Assembly: GCA_015179025.1 (NCBI GenBank)
Contig: WHUX01000007.1
Span: 620,001-684,000, forward strand
Direction: 5' to 3'
Length of the DNA stretch: 64,000 nucleotides
From: Terfezia claveryi
Taxonomy: Eukaryota > Ascomycota > Pezizomycetes > Pezizales > Pezizaceae
The notes beneath the pieces are model-generated. The model searched no databases. It was not told the DNA's origin and saw nothing but the letters and a program-made list of their open reading frames with translations. The translations under genes and the position numbers were made by a program. Position 1 is the first letter of the stretch. Each line of letters starts with the position of its first letter. Positions 11,801-24,100 of this stretch are shown piece after piece.

Positions 11801-14800
11801 GGCGAAAGTGTGAAGAGTGACCTGATCGTGAACTGAGATGAAAATGCGCGCAATCGGGGCTTTAAAATGGATGTTGAGCCTCCACAATATTGGTACATAC
11901 TTACTACCTCCCGTATTTCAACCTTGCAAAACAAAATGGCTGTTGATACGCGCACATGTACCTAAGATATGTGCATTTACTCCTGATTGACTGCCCAATC
12001 GGGTAGTTCGATCCCACTTTGGACTAGCTTGGTATGCAAAGGCTTGCATAGAGCCAACAGATAGGTTTACATATATGAGCAAGACTCGATGAACATTAGT
12101 AGAGTATGAATGTACGGCTGGTAGTATCCTCAAAATTGTAATGCGGCTTCAAATGTCGTTGAGCCTAGGCGGAGAGTAAACGCCCATATATAAATTATGT
12201 ATGCGAGATTCAGACGCAAACAGTTGGTTTCTCTGTTGGATAGCACCGGTTTTCATCCGTGCTGTCGCTTGAACTGCACTTATTCAGCCCTAAAAGTTTC
12301 CGAATATCGGGCTGATGATCCGATCCACAAACATGTCTCAGGCACTATTCGGACGGGAACCTGCAAGGGTTCGCCAGAAACCCGAGTTCCCCCCGTGCTG
12401 GGGTTATCAAAGCTAGTTGTCGCCGCTTGAAATGGTGCCCTAATGGGGAAAGAATGACTACGGCTATTGTTACTGGGCCAATATGCAAAAGGGAAAATCC
12501 TAAATTCAATGCATGTGGGGCAAATGAGGCTCAACATTGGTGCGCCAGTGCATGATACCGGTTAGCAAGGCTATATTTGCCGTATTCATTGCATTGATGA
12601 ATCCTTGTGAGTATGGCTGGGGCTACCAGACTTCATTCAACTACATAGTGATTTAAATTTATCCAGGGGTTATATGATATTAGATTTTAGTCCTGTGGGT
12701 ATACCGGTATTTTTGATTCACCAGTAGGACGGAGTTCGGCAGATTTGCATATACTTGCTGACCGATATCTCTGCATGGGTGTTTTTGTGCAGTGAAAATC
12801 CAAGCACATTCTGCAGGTTTAACGTTTTATAATTAAACGCTTACCGATGATTGGACTGGGACTAAAATCCGGCCTTCATTAGGGCCTGATTACCTGATTA
12901 TTAATGATACAGAATTTGTAGATCATGGTCTACTATATCCGATCTCTATCCTATGAGGATTCACAATCTAGACTACTTTTTAGATCCACACCTGCATACG
13001 GTTTAGTGGCTGCATTGTGGCGACACGGAATGTACGGTAGCTTGGGTTTAGGGTTGCTTGTAAAAAAATGACAGCGGCTCCCGGAGACCACTAGAACATA
13101 AACTTGTATTGGTAGCTCTCGTAAGTTGCCTACGGTACAATGATATAAAGGACCGCTTATAAATATATAGAATTAATCAGCCCTCCGAGGCCTAGAACGA
13201 GGAAATAGATACGTAAGAACTACTTAGCCATCACATGGAACCTAAATAGAGATAAACACCTAGTCTACTAATAAAACACCTACATACATAAATCCACGTG
13301 AATTGCAGATTGGGCTACATAGTCCAATTACCAATGTAGGAGCAAAACTCTTAGCACTTTTCATGCTTATATTTTTCAGTTAACCGCGCTACTCGCGTTG
13401 CTGCATTGAGGTACATAATGGCTAGACCTAGTGTAGATAATGGTCTCACCTGTTTCGGGGAATGTGAAGGAACTTGTAGAGAAACCCTCCGGCAAACTCC
13501 GGTCATATTTCTAAGACATCTCAGCCCATCCTACGGGTTCGTCTCCAATATTTAATAGTTCGAACAGCCACCTCTACTACTCTTGGCCTGGTAAATCGAA
13601 ATATTTCCCAAAGAATGGTGGTCCCCAAATGGGGTCAAGTATAGAAGATGCAGGATGCATATTCATTCGCTAAGGGACATTTTACGACAGCCCAATATAC
13701 TGCGAAGGCTGGTGCTAAGACTAGCATCCCCAATCTCCTCCGCTCTGCTAAGTGTGGAAATCCTGACCCAACGATATTCCAATGCTCTAGCGTGGGTACT
13801 TACTGCACTTATCAGAAATCATACATATATCAAATTTCTGCGTGGCATGATCAAGTCGTGGAGTGACAGCTCGTACCCTGTTTCCTAGTCTCATCCCTTA
13901 ACACCGTATTATTTAGTAGTCTTTTGCTGTATTACAGATTAGTACAGATCATATTACCTTGACTAGTGTTTGATTAGGTGGCTTCTATACGGTCAAGACA
14001 TCACATATACATAAGAGATAACGATCTTGAGATATGCATGATAATTGAGACAAGTTAATACCCTCTAATTGTAGGCGGTATGCCCGTATAGCTGGGTTTC
14101 TTTTGGGGAATTATAATTCTCCATTTGCACAGTGCCAGTGCCGCATAGGTCATGGCATGGTCAATGTATCTAGATCCCAGTGTTACTCGATGCACCTGGT
14201 GACCTATATAGACCCAATATGGATGTATAGGCTTTGATTGGTACATGAATATGGATGTTCCCGTGTAAACAGCTGAGAGTGAAAGTGAAACCTGTATAGT
14301 TACCTTTATGCGCTCAATCCCATGGTTCTGATAGTCTGAGGTGCTTCAGAGATCAATGTCTGGAAGCTAAGGAACCACTCTGGCCTCATGTCATTGGTGT
14401 TTATGCCTCATGAGCACCATATTGCTTTTGTTAACCCAAAATCAGGCCTTTGCTGGCCATGGCGGTTTTGGCTTTTTGTGAGAGGTACTGCGTATGAATA
14501 TATGCACCATTGCTGATCGCTTTCTGTGGTGCGACGCTCCGTTGCTGAGCTCGCCGTTTTTCTTCTCGAGCTTATCATATAGATGTCTTTGACCAGTGAT
14601 ATCATTGCAAAGCCAATTATACTTGACTAACCGATACATCATTCAATAGGAGAAACAAATTTGCATCGGACAAGTCATCAACTCCATGCCCATCTCCGCA
14701 ATTGGTGCGTGTGCGTGTGCGTATGCTTTTGCGTGTGCCGTCCCGGCCCGAGAGGTCCATTGACATCGATCTTGCCTGATGGAGGGGTGGAAAAACGTGA

Positions 14801-17800
14801 AGTTGAGGGTGGGAACTGGAAGCATTGGGCCGGGCATGCCAGGCCTTGAGTTGAATGCTGCGAGGTTCCAGTTGCCTATGATAGGAAATAGAAGATTGGG
14901 CCATTTCTGTTAGCTAACCTCAAGATCCTTAACAAGTTTTGCTTATTTTCATTGCCCTGCACGATAAATTGTAGTTAAACGAATATATTGCGAATTAACC
15001 CCCCCCTCCTTTTCTCATCTCTGCATGTAAGCTACATAGCCTAGGTAGGCGTCTCAATTGGTTGTTTGAATCCACTCTCCCCTCTTCCCTAGGTTGGGCA
15101 ACGAAAAAGAAAAAACCTGGGGTTGGCGACGTTGCCTACTGGAGGAGATCCCCATTCCAAATAATTCTGCACGCTGCCTTTGTCATAAGGCTGATTTGGA
15201 ATCTGACGGGTGGAGGCCACCAGTCTAGCGGAGGGTGCATTAGATTGCCCCACATTCAGGGTCGCAGCGCGACAACGACACTGCACGGGCAGTGAGACTC
15301 TGGGGAACGGTAAAAATAAGTACACCCGAGCGAGCGTCAAAGAGCTATACGGAACAGCGGGGTAAGTAAACACAATACAACACACGCAGAAAAAGGATTC
15401 ACAGGTCCATCCCTGCCTGATATCAATGCAAGTGAGTAGTTTTGGACACATCTTGGATGAACAACAAGTGGTCCACACTCTGGAATGTCACCATCCTTTT
15501 GGCGCGCGTGGAACAATCAGGAAATCTCTAATCAATAAACATACTACCTGCTTTTTCAGCACAGGAATTCTGAGTACTATGCAGTGCGATCGGACGCTTG
15601 ATTTGCTTATTCTATTGCTGTGTAAATACGTACGCGATGTCCACACACGTAATTGTCCAGTAAACGACTTTCATTTTCATTTTCCTCTACCAATTGCAAA
15701 AAAGCAAACAAAGTTTGATATATAGGTAAATGTAGTGCATATATACCGAGAAAGTTTTATAGGTCGACACATTTCGGAAGCACAGGCAAGGGGATCAGTC
15801 ACTTGAACACGCCAGTGTGAAGGATCCAAGATTTCACGAAGTATGTTGGGGTGTCCAGATCTGGAGGGTCCGCACCGGTTTGGTAACGCAGGCTAAGTGA
15901 GCAATATAGATATGTCCGGGTCGGCGAGCGACCGCACGTGGTAATTGCGGCACTGAGTACTCTGGATTGGTGCCTGTAACTACTACATACTCTCCTCAAA
16001 ACCCTTGCACCTAGACCCTGCGTTGAAATTTTTTATACGAGTTCAGGCTGTGCAATATGTGAAGAAACAATGAGGGATCCAGCCGTAGTCGAATATGGAG
16101 TTATAAACTATGTAAGCCTGACCACAGTAAAACCTGCATGCTTCCGGATCCATCCTGACGCACCTGTTGATAGCTGAAGGTGACATTCTCGCATACTATG
16201 CATCAGCTGATAGTTCTCAGCAGGTGTCATGTAAAGCAGCGAGATCGCTTCAAGCTCCAGGTATTTCTAATTGAGGCACGGCTTAGTATGGTACGTCGCA
16301 CAGAACGGCCCATCCCATACCCAAGGCGTGAAATCAAACACCGACGTTCCCCCTCCATTGACAAGTAAAGGATAGGATGCGCAAAGGTGCCGTATGTTGG
16401 GGACAATGCGTGATTGTATTCCATTCTCCGCGGTCCGCGGGCGTGTATGTATGTATATTCCGCCACTTTTTTCGCTCCCTGGGATATTTTTGCATTGTTG
16501 ACAAAATCACGTCCTGAGTATAGCATCGTCCCAAAGCCAGAGGTGGCGAAAACTTCTGCAACTTGAGTCAGTGTGAGAAAAAAAAAAAAAGCAAGGAAAA
16601 TGCCAGGAGCCTGGGTGTCTCGCTGTGACTACCTCTAGCCTCATGTCGGCGCAACCGCGTTTGGTTTTCCCTGACAATATCAACAAAACCTGTCCCAGTT
16701 CTCCGAGACCGGGGAAATGGTCCCGGTCTTCTGGGAAGCTTCTAGCCTCACGCGTCACGCCTCACGCCTCATAGCTTGGTCTTGTTTCAGTGCCTTTATC
16801 CGTTTAGGGCAGCCTCGCGCTCGGGGAATGAGAAGTTCGGGAGCTGTCGTGCATGAGATTAGCGATCATATCATACCTTAAGTATGTGAAGAGCTCCTTC
16901 CCTGCTAAGAATAATTGATATGCTGTCATTGTGAGACCAGTTCTCTGTGGATGCCAGTGTCCTTATCTCTCCAGCGTACAATATCCGGCATTGGCCATGG
17001 TGGACTTGTGTGAATTGCCGCTGAATGATGTATTTTCGAGCAACTGACTCGAGCTCCTCCTAGCATCTAGTTACCGTAACTGCTATGGTTGACTGGACTG
17101 ATGGACTAACTACCCCTCAAATTAAATTTTTTTTGGTTAAAGTGTGATGTTATGGCGGGGAAGTCGTGGCAGCTGCTTGTTATCATCACGGAAGGTGAAA
17201 TGAGAGGGACGCTCTAGCGAGCCAAACATAAAGCCACATTGAAGAAAAAAAAGAAAAGAGAAAATAGGTTTTCATTGGCGGCTCTTTCAGCAAGCTGAAG
17301 AGCTCGTCCAGCGCTAACTAGGCAGGTTCCATAGTTAGCTCTTATCGATTGGCTCGGCTCACCCTGGTAATTTAGATTAAAGATGTTTCAATAAACAAAA
17401 TTTTGTTTCATCCAACTGAGGAACCTGGGTTCGTCGTTAGGAACGGGATCTTCTAGGCAAATGCAACCCGTTCGGCTACAACGGCAAAAGAATGGTCAGG
17501 CACATTTTGGGCTGGTAAAAGCAGCATATGTATCTCACCGCGCATCCTAGCAGATATACGCTATGCAAACAAGTATTTATGTACATAATTGCGCATGCTG
17601 TGTTAATGTACATATAAGGAATTTGACTAAAGCTACTAGTATTAGCCAGTCATGCGAGGGTATATGGATAGGTATATGTTACTACGTGCGGTCAACGTTT
17701 ACATACCTGTTCAAAAGGAGCAGAGAGCTTACAGAGACAGTTTCACTTCATATCCAGGGTAGTCTAGATCTCGTGCGCCCAGAACCGCGGGATCTAGAAG

Positions 17801-20800
17801 AACATGCTGCTCCTCACGCCCGAAGAATACAACCCATACTCATAGCCCCTGTGAAGGTACATGATAGGGCCAACCAGACTAAGGGCCAATATGCACCTTA
17901 CCTCCTCGCAAAGTGACAAAACAACGTTAAAGATTGTCTGGTTCGTTAAAGAAACCCCCTACATGTCCGTAACTGTTAGCTTAAGCGTTCCATTGACCCG
18001 AGGTCTTGGTGGTTATTGCAGTGCAGCGCAACATTAATATCCCTAGATGCAGGTGTTGGCAATAACTAAAGATTCCTCACTTAGTCTGCAGCCGTGTATA
18101 ACGTTGCAAATAGAAGGGTTTTGCAGTCAGATGATATGGTCCTTTAAATTACTTAAGTAGCTAGTATCACACACCTCGTTTCCAGACCCGGTCGCAAGGG
18201 GCTAGGCTTATTTGCGGACAACGCTCGCTTATATCTTCCTAGTCTGAGGTCTCCGACGGATTGTGACAAAGGTGCGAGAGCCATAACGGCCAATCACAAA
18301 AGTGTCAAATCGTTGGATCTAACATATCGACATGAATTGCAGCCAGCCAATCAAAAAGCGAGAAATGCGGCAAATCCCGGTAGATCACCTTGACTATATC
18401 TGCTGCTAGCCAGATCTAAGTGGACAGCGTTTTCAAATTTCGATAGTGTCTGTAAGAGGAAATGAATTGTGGGGGCATGTTCAATGCCAGATATAGTAGA
18501 AACAGCCTAGATCCATGACCAGTCCTAGTAGTATGTTGAAACATGATGAGGATGCTATGTAATATTCTCGCATCAATTTCTGCTACTTGCGCCGTTGGAC
18601 ACGGTTACCGGAGAAAGAGATTGCTAGCGCTGTGGAGTTACCAGTCGATATCTACTGATTCCAAGAATCGTGCACTGACAACAACTTGTTCGCCACTGGA
18701 CGATCGATCTCCACCAGGTCTGCAGTCACTTTTCCTTGCACCTGTGTACGTGCAGTATTGGCTCTATGATATACCCTAACCAAGGTTTCATAGATGACAA
18801 AAATTCCGGCTTTCTAACCGAGCCCACAAGGGATAGATGCGTTACTTGTTCCAAGTATCCGGACTGGAACACCCATATCCGTGGGTCTATTTCTAAGGAA
18901 CTGCATAAATCCGAACCTGATCCAGATCTGAATAAAAAAATTTTGGTTTGAGATGCCAAGTGTTACATTATGCTAGGCAGTTGATTTTGCCTTACCAGCC
19001 TATAATGGTTGATTCTCCGCAATTGGCTGACACATATTAGCCATAGTAATATTCCGCAGGTTTCACGGCCCGTGCCGTATTCTGGACAATAGCTCTAATT
19101 ATTCTGCTATATATGGCCTATCTGCCCACGGAGGTAATGTGTAGAGAATTGGGCTGTATATCGATATCCAGTGCTCATGAGCGATACATAAAGAGTAGCA
19201 TTGAAGATAAACCCAAGACACATGTAAAATGGTTTCTAAATATCGGAATAAAAAAAATGATATTCCTCTGAAAAGGTGTGGGAGATAAGATGCGGGGATT
19301 ATGGGCTTTGCATGTAAGGGTAATTTCTTGACATCACATCTTCCTGGTGTTCAAATTCTTACCCACATATTTCATTATATATACTCATATAGAAGCGGTT
19401 CATGCTTCCTGTAAGCTGGTGTAAATGGCAAAGCGGATTATTCCTCACCACTTTCATGTATGTATGATGTCTCTTTGATTCGACTGTGCTCCATGGGGCT
19501 GCATGTCTGCGTCATATCGCTTGGTTCTCGGTGCTGCGTTCGTAAGGAAGAGGTGATGTTACTTTTTTTGAGGCGGTCCTGTTCATTTTGGTACCGAATA
19601 TCCCAAGTCATCCCACCAGAAGGGAATAGTCGAGGTCCACAAAGATTCAGATCCATTAGTAGCAGTTGTTGATCAATTGACGAGCATAAAGTCCAGCAAC
19701 TCGTGTCAGAGTTGACCCATGCTCGCTCACGCGCCAGTTGATAAATCTACAATCAAGCCGCCTAAATCTAATTCACCATCGCAATACCCGTAGATTAGTT
19801 CACAGCGCCGAGTAATTGACCTACCCACCCACCAGACTGTACGTGGACGGGAAGGCTTAGGTAGGTAGGCTTTTGTTGGCGAAGACGCGAGATCAATTCG
19901 CTATCTGTGTGTACTCCCATGAGAAGACCAGTGCATTTCAAAAGGGCTCGTGATGATCTTCGAGGGGGCGAGCTGAGAAGGCGTGTTTTAGTCCGCACGC
20001 CATGCGCACGGGTTGAAATATTCGTGATCAGCCGTAGCTAATCCACCACTACTTGGTTGTGCTCAGCCTCTGCGCGGAGGACGGTAGGGATTATTGTCTG
20101 GAGCAACTGGGCCTTGCTATGCTGACCGATGGTAGCATTCGTGAAATTACTACGGTATATATAAGCTGTAGGTCTGTTTATCCTGGATTGGAGTGTACTG
20201 CCTATTGTAATAAATCCTAGCCTCAAAAATATTGATATAATAGGTAAGCAAGGTCAATAATTGAGGAGACAGCGATCTCATATAGCAACGGTTGGTTATG
20301 TTGGATTCTGTTCAATTCATATTGCGCACGACAGCCTGATGGGGAAGGTTAATTGCACCTTTTACTCACCTATTTTCAACTTGATTCAATTATTTTAGGT
20401 GTACGCACGCGCAGACAAGGCTACAATGTCTAGATCTTTGAATTCAGGCTTGTGACTGGTGTAACGCCCTGTAACCCCTTGGATAGGTATGAGCTGTGAA
20501 TCCAGTCACCACTTCGAACAACTGGTCATGGAAAAATTCCCTAGTTTTCGTGATCATCAGCCTTGTTGGCGCCTGATCCAACCAAAAACTGGTTTGGTTG
20601 GGAGAACAACTTTAAAATTCTGGTATGTTCATTAATAGTGTCGGCAAGAACTGTGGGGCTATTGGTAATTCAAATATGCTGGGCCTTGAATTGACCCCTG
20701 GAAAAAATGGTAGAAGTAAACAAACTTTGCATATCTAGAACTTCGCCTTAATTAGTATCCGGCTGTAATACCGATAGACGTCGATAATTGTAAGCAGATG

Positions 20801-21900
20801 AGTTGAGCTTCTAGAGAGGCACCGAGGGCTGGACAGGAGATGCCCTTGTTTTCTAATTTCCTTACTCTTCCGTTTTCACTATTTGTATCGTTTCTCTCTC
20901 CAAAGCAAGTCAATCGGACATGGGACGACTTGTGCAACTACATATTATCTGTATAAATATGGTAAGGGCTTCAAATGGTGATTTGTAGCCTTGCCGCAGG
21001 ACAGACCAAAAACCGGTGTGGGGACCCCGATTGAGATGCAGGAGTGAGGAGATTAATCCCTATGATCAATACTGACCGTCGACTTGCTCCAATGCAAGCG
21101 AGGGTCCTAATCTGCATATTTAGGTTACCCCAATTTTCTGCTTCCAGTCTCCTTTCGCTGAACGTCTGAAACCTGGAATTAGATCCCCTGGTCCCTGTGG
21201 ATCTCTTCAATTGCTGGTCCACGTTCTTACGCCCAATGTGCCACGGTCACCAATGCCAGAGCTTCGTGATGTTGACAAACGCACATAGAACACACCACTC
21301 ACACGTCCCCCGTACTATCCTAGAGTGAAAATCTGCCTCCTGTAATGAGGGAAGGGATGATGGCCGCCTGCCCTTTGTTTATTCTCAAACGTGTACTTTT
21401 GCTGCCGCGCCGGCGGTAGCTGGATTAAGTACGTGACACCCCGATGCTCCGCACCTGTGCCTAGCTTGTTCCCCCTCTGACAAGAATCCTTAGCAACTTG
21501 GTAGTGCAGAAAGAGTACTGATGACTCGCGATGCAGGTCTAATTATGTGGCCCGGTTGTGTTGTAGAGGCTTTAAAGCGGCGAGAATGTAATACATAATC
21601 CATACGCACCACTTAGGACTCATGCCTCAGCCCTTTGCCGTGGTGGACACATGTTCAACCAGTCGCCTGCTCGACAGAAGCATGCTGTTGACCAAGGATA
21701 TCTCGCAAAAACCAAATATTTGGTGGATCCGGAGCACGGGAGACTCTTTGGTAAACATCCCGGGTTTGATTTGTAGTTGCAAACACGTATTCGAGCCCCA
21801 CTGAGTATTATGTCCGTGAGAATATTCAGTCTTGTGCAAGTATGGATCAACGAGGAAAAGCAGATCTAGGTATCCGTACGCATACAAAAGCAAGTGCAAA
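5801..21900. other. gene desert, left part; nothing recognised
   Basis: About 16 kb read on both strands. No frame exceeds ~120 ATG codons, and none shows a domain, a signal-plus-body layout or a credible splice partner. No transposon frames (integrase, reverse transcriptase, DDE) and no long terminal repeats were seen. CpG is still present, so it does not look like RIP-mutated repeat DNA. Minor items: a GT/GCGT run at 14705-14739 and a 13-base A run near 16579. Confidence 0.5.
14705..14739. repeat. GTGCGT-type microsatellite
   Basis: Alternating GCGTGT units interrupted once by ATGCTTTT. Confidence 0.75.
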
Positions 21901-22849
21901 GTGTGGAAACACAACCGGGCATGGGAGAGAAAGTGATTCCTCCGCGCGCACAGCTAGTATTTACTCCTTCCGCCCATTAATGAACCCATTGCCCGCGGCT
22001 GCTGCGCCATGGATCGGTCGTGTCCCTGTGGAGCCTTTCGGCATGGCATGGACGCTGGCCCGACGTTGGACTTCTCGTTGAGCTGTCAACCATCCCTCCA
22101 TCCCAAGCCGGCCTTACCTACCCTACCTACCCTACATAAACATGCTGCACTACCACTCACATCCATTACCAAAACCCCCCCCCCCTCCCCCTCTCTCCCA
22201 CCCCCCCCCCCGGGGCAAATTGCTTCTCACCCATTTAGCTAGCCTGAACTTTTACATATTACATACGCTGCGTAGGTATATGTTCGCCTTGTAAGCTGGT
22301 TTCTAGACAACCCCGTCGACAGCCATTGCTAGTAGGAGCGTTTCGCACTGGCATCACAACTCTGCCTCGCCCACACCAATATTTATGCTTGACCCTCCCA
22401 CTCGTAGATAAATATCCACCAACTCCCCCTCTTACCAAACTGACTCCGACCAAGCTAAACAACAACCCGCCGACATTGCTTGAGGCTTCTCAATACCCAT
22501 CACGAATATCGTCGACATTTGCTACAGATACCCATACACTAGGTGCTACACCTACACCGCACCTTCTCATCATCCAAGCCAGAGAGCAATATTCAATCAC
22601 CATATCTACAGTTGCAATATCTCTCAACCTGAAGAATAAAAGAGTTCTCTGCGTATAGCTGGCAGTTTTGAAGGGATATCAATTGCCTACCGAAGACCAT
22701 CAATCACTCCAACAGCCTACTAGGAGTCCGCAATTGAAGAATTGCACCTCAACCGTCGAGTTCAACAGCATACAGTCGCATTGCTATCAAATAGCAGTTC
22801 GGCTTTTATCAACGACTTCTTCCAAACAAGCCCAATTTACGCCTTCAGA
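21901..22849 (+). promoter_or_regulatory. long pyrimidine-rich upstream/leader region of the 65-residue protein gene, with small upstream ORFs
   Basis: Before the ATG at 22850 the plus strand turns markedly C/T- and A/C-rich, including CCTACC repeats near 22117-22136 and a C-dominated tract (22175-22215). This is the texture of fungal 5' leaders. Several ATGs precede the gene start, for example ATGCTGCACTACCACTC at 22142, which opens a ~33-codon Pro-rich frame; such frames could act as uORFs. The transcription start is not identifiable, so the leader length (up to ~700 nt) is inferred. Confidence 0.45.
22175..22215. repeat. poly-C / CCT low-complexity tract
   Basis: Two C runs of ten or more bases broken by T-rich spacers; the minus strand is correspondingly G-rich. 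It lies in the presumed leader of the 65-residue protein gene. Confidence 0.85.
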
Positions 22850-23104
22850 ATGTACTCGTGTGTAAATCAACCCAGAGGCTGCCGCGGCCGTGTCAACACA
22901 GCTGATGGACGATGTGACTCTTGTCGAGTACGTACATGAGACCCAACTTCTACCTGGATCCTATTGCTGACTTTTCTATTCTAGCAACTGAACCTCCGAA
23001 AACCATCAGCATTCATAAGTCGAGGTCAGGTCGATATGAGCCGACCATCGATAGATTTCTCCACAATAGATCCCTCCTTACTCTGTGAGCCAGAAACCCG
23101 ATAA
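22850..23104 (+). CDS. small Cys-rich protein, 65 residues, two exons (22850-22927, 22985-23104)
   Basis: Exon 1 encodes MYSCVNQPRGCRGRV... and exon 2 continues QLNLRKPSAFISRG... to TAA at 23102-23104. The four cysteines C4-x6-C11-x10-C22-x2-C25 could form a small zinc site (inference). The PRGCRGR core followed by CxxC and a x-LNLR segment matches, from memory, a short-protein family widespread in Pezizomycotina and usually annotated as hypothetical; its function is unknown to me. The start has A at -3. The intron has perfect consensus signals and preserves frame exactly between codons 26 and 27; without splicing, exon 1 stops three codons later. The gene stands alone in a desert, behind a long leader and before a T-rich trailer. 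It is too short to stand out as one open frame. Confidence 0.83.
22928..22984 (+). other. intron of the 65-residue protein gene
   Basis: 57-bp phase-0 intron: donor GTACGT, branch GCTGAC near 22968, acceptor TTCTATTCTAG ending at 22984. All three signals are close to filamentous-fungal consensus. Confidence 0.88.
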
Positions 23105-24100
23105 ATTCCATCTGGGCTATCCTCCACCGAGGGTCTCACATTCCAAAACGAAAAGATACACATGTCTTTCTACACGAGCACAAGCTCCTCCTAGGGTTTC
23201 GGCTTTACTTTTACATCGGGTTTTCTTATAATGGGTTGGGTTGTTTTTTGTTTCACTGCGTCCTCATGGTTCTTTTGTTTTTGGCACAGCACATGCAACT
23301 CGCATTCAGGGAAAATGGGTTTTTTGTCATTTGGGTATTGTATTTCCGTCAAGCTTGCAACTCACACCGGTGTTCACAGTCTGTTTTTTTATTTTTTTTC
23401 CCCATCATGACCACTTGATGTCCCTCTCATGTTTCTTATGTTTCTTATGTCTTATCGTTTAAATGGTCCAGGCGAATTGGCTGGGGCATTGGAATGTAGC
23501 CGGGAAGGCGGGCAGATCTTTTTCCATCATATCACCACTATTATCCGCATCATCATTATCATGGAGACTCTTCTTTCATTTAGTATGGGAATTGGCATGC
23601 GCGCACTTATCTGGCACTTACTGGGACATGGGTGGGATATATGGGCGTTCATATATTTATATTTTCACTATCTATTTTTAATGCTTGTGGTTTTTTTGTG
23701 CTGTCAGGCCCCGGGTGATCTACTTGACCTGTTTAGCTTCTCCATTTCTACTTCGGTTCGGTCGCTTAGATGATCAAAGGGCCGAAGGAAAGAATATAAA
23801 CATGAACATTCACATAACATCTATTGAACTCCTGCTCTCTGCCTCGCCACTTTTTTGACAATGATCCAATGGATCCAGCTAACTCACATTTGTCGTAGAG
23901 CTGCCCATGACCAGTAACCATTCCCCGATCGCCCTGGCCGGGGGTACGTTGTCCAGTTTGAATTCCCCACCCCTCCCCCCGGCCACCCAAAAATATGTCA
24001 CCTTCTTTTCTCCTTTCACACTGCCTCTTTTCCCAGCACAATCCTTACCTCGCTGACGTCGTTTAACGTTGGTGGCCAGTCCAACAATAACTGCCCGCTG
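23105..24100 (+). other. T-rich trailer of the 65-residue protein gene and intergenic DNA
   Basis: The plus strand is T-rich with repeated TTTTTT strings (23240-23410 and 23690-23700), which suits a 3' UTR. Overlapping frames of 60-114 codons here are Phe/Leu-rich by-products of that bias. No family recognised. Confidence 0.4.

Noticed and set aside
8683..12479. Shared 14-mer ATTGTTACTGGGCC at 8683-8696 and 12466-12479
   Set aside because: Flanks do not align, so it is not evidence of a dispersed repeat; likely chance in 64 kb.
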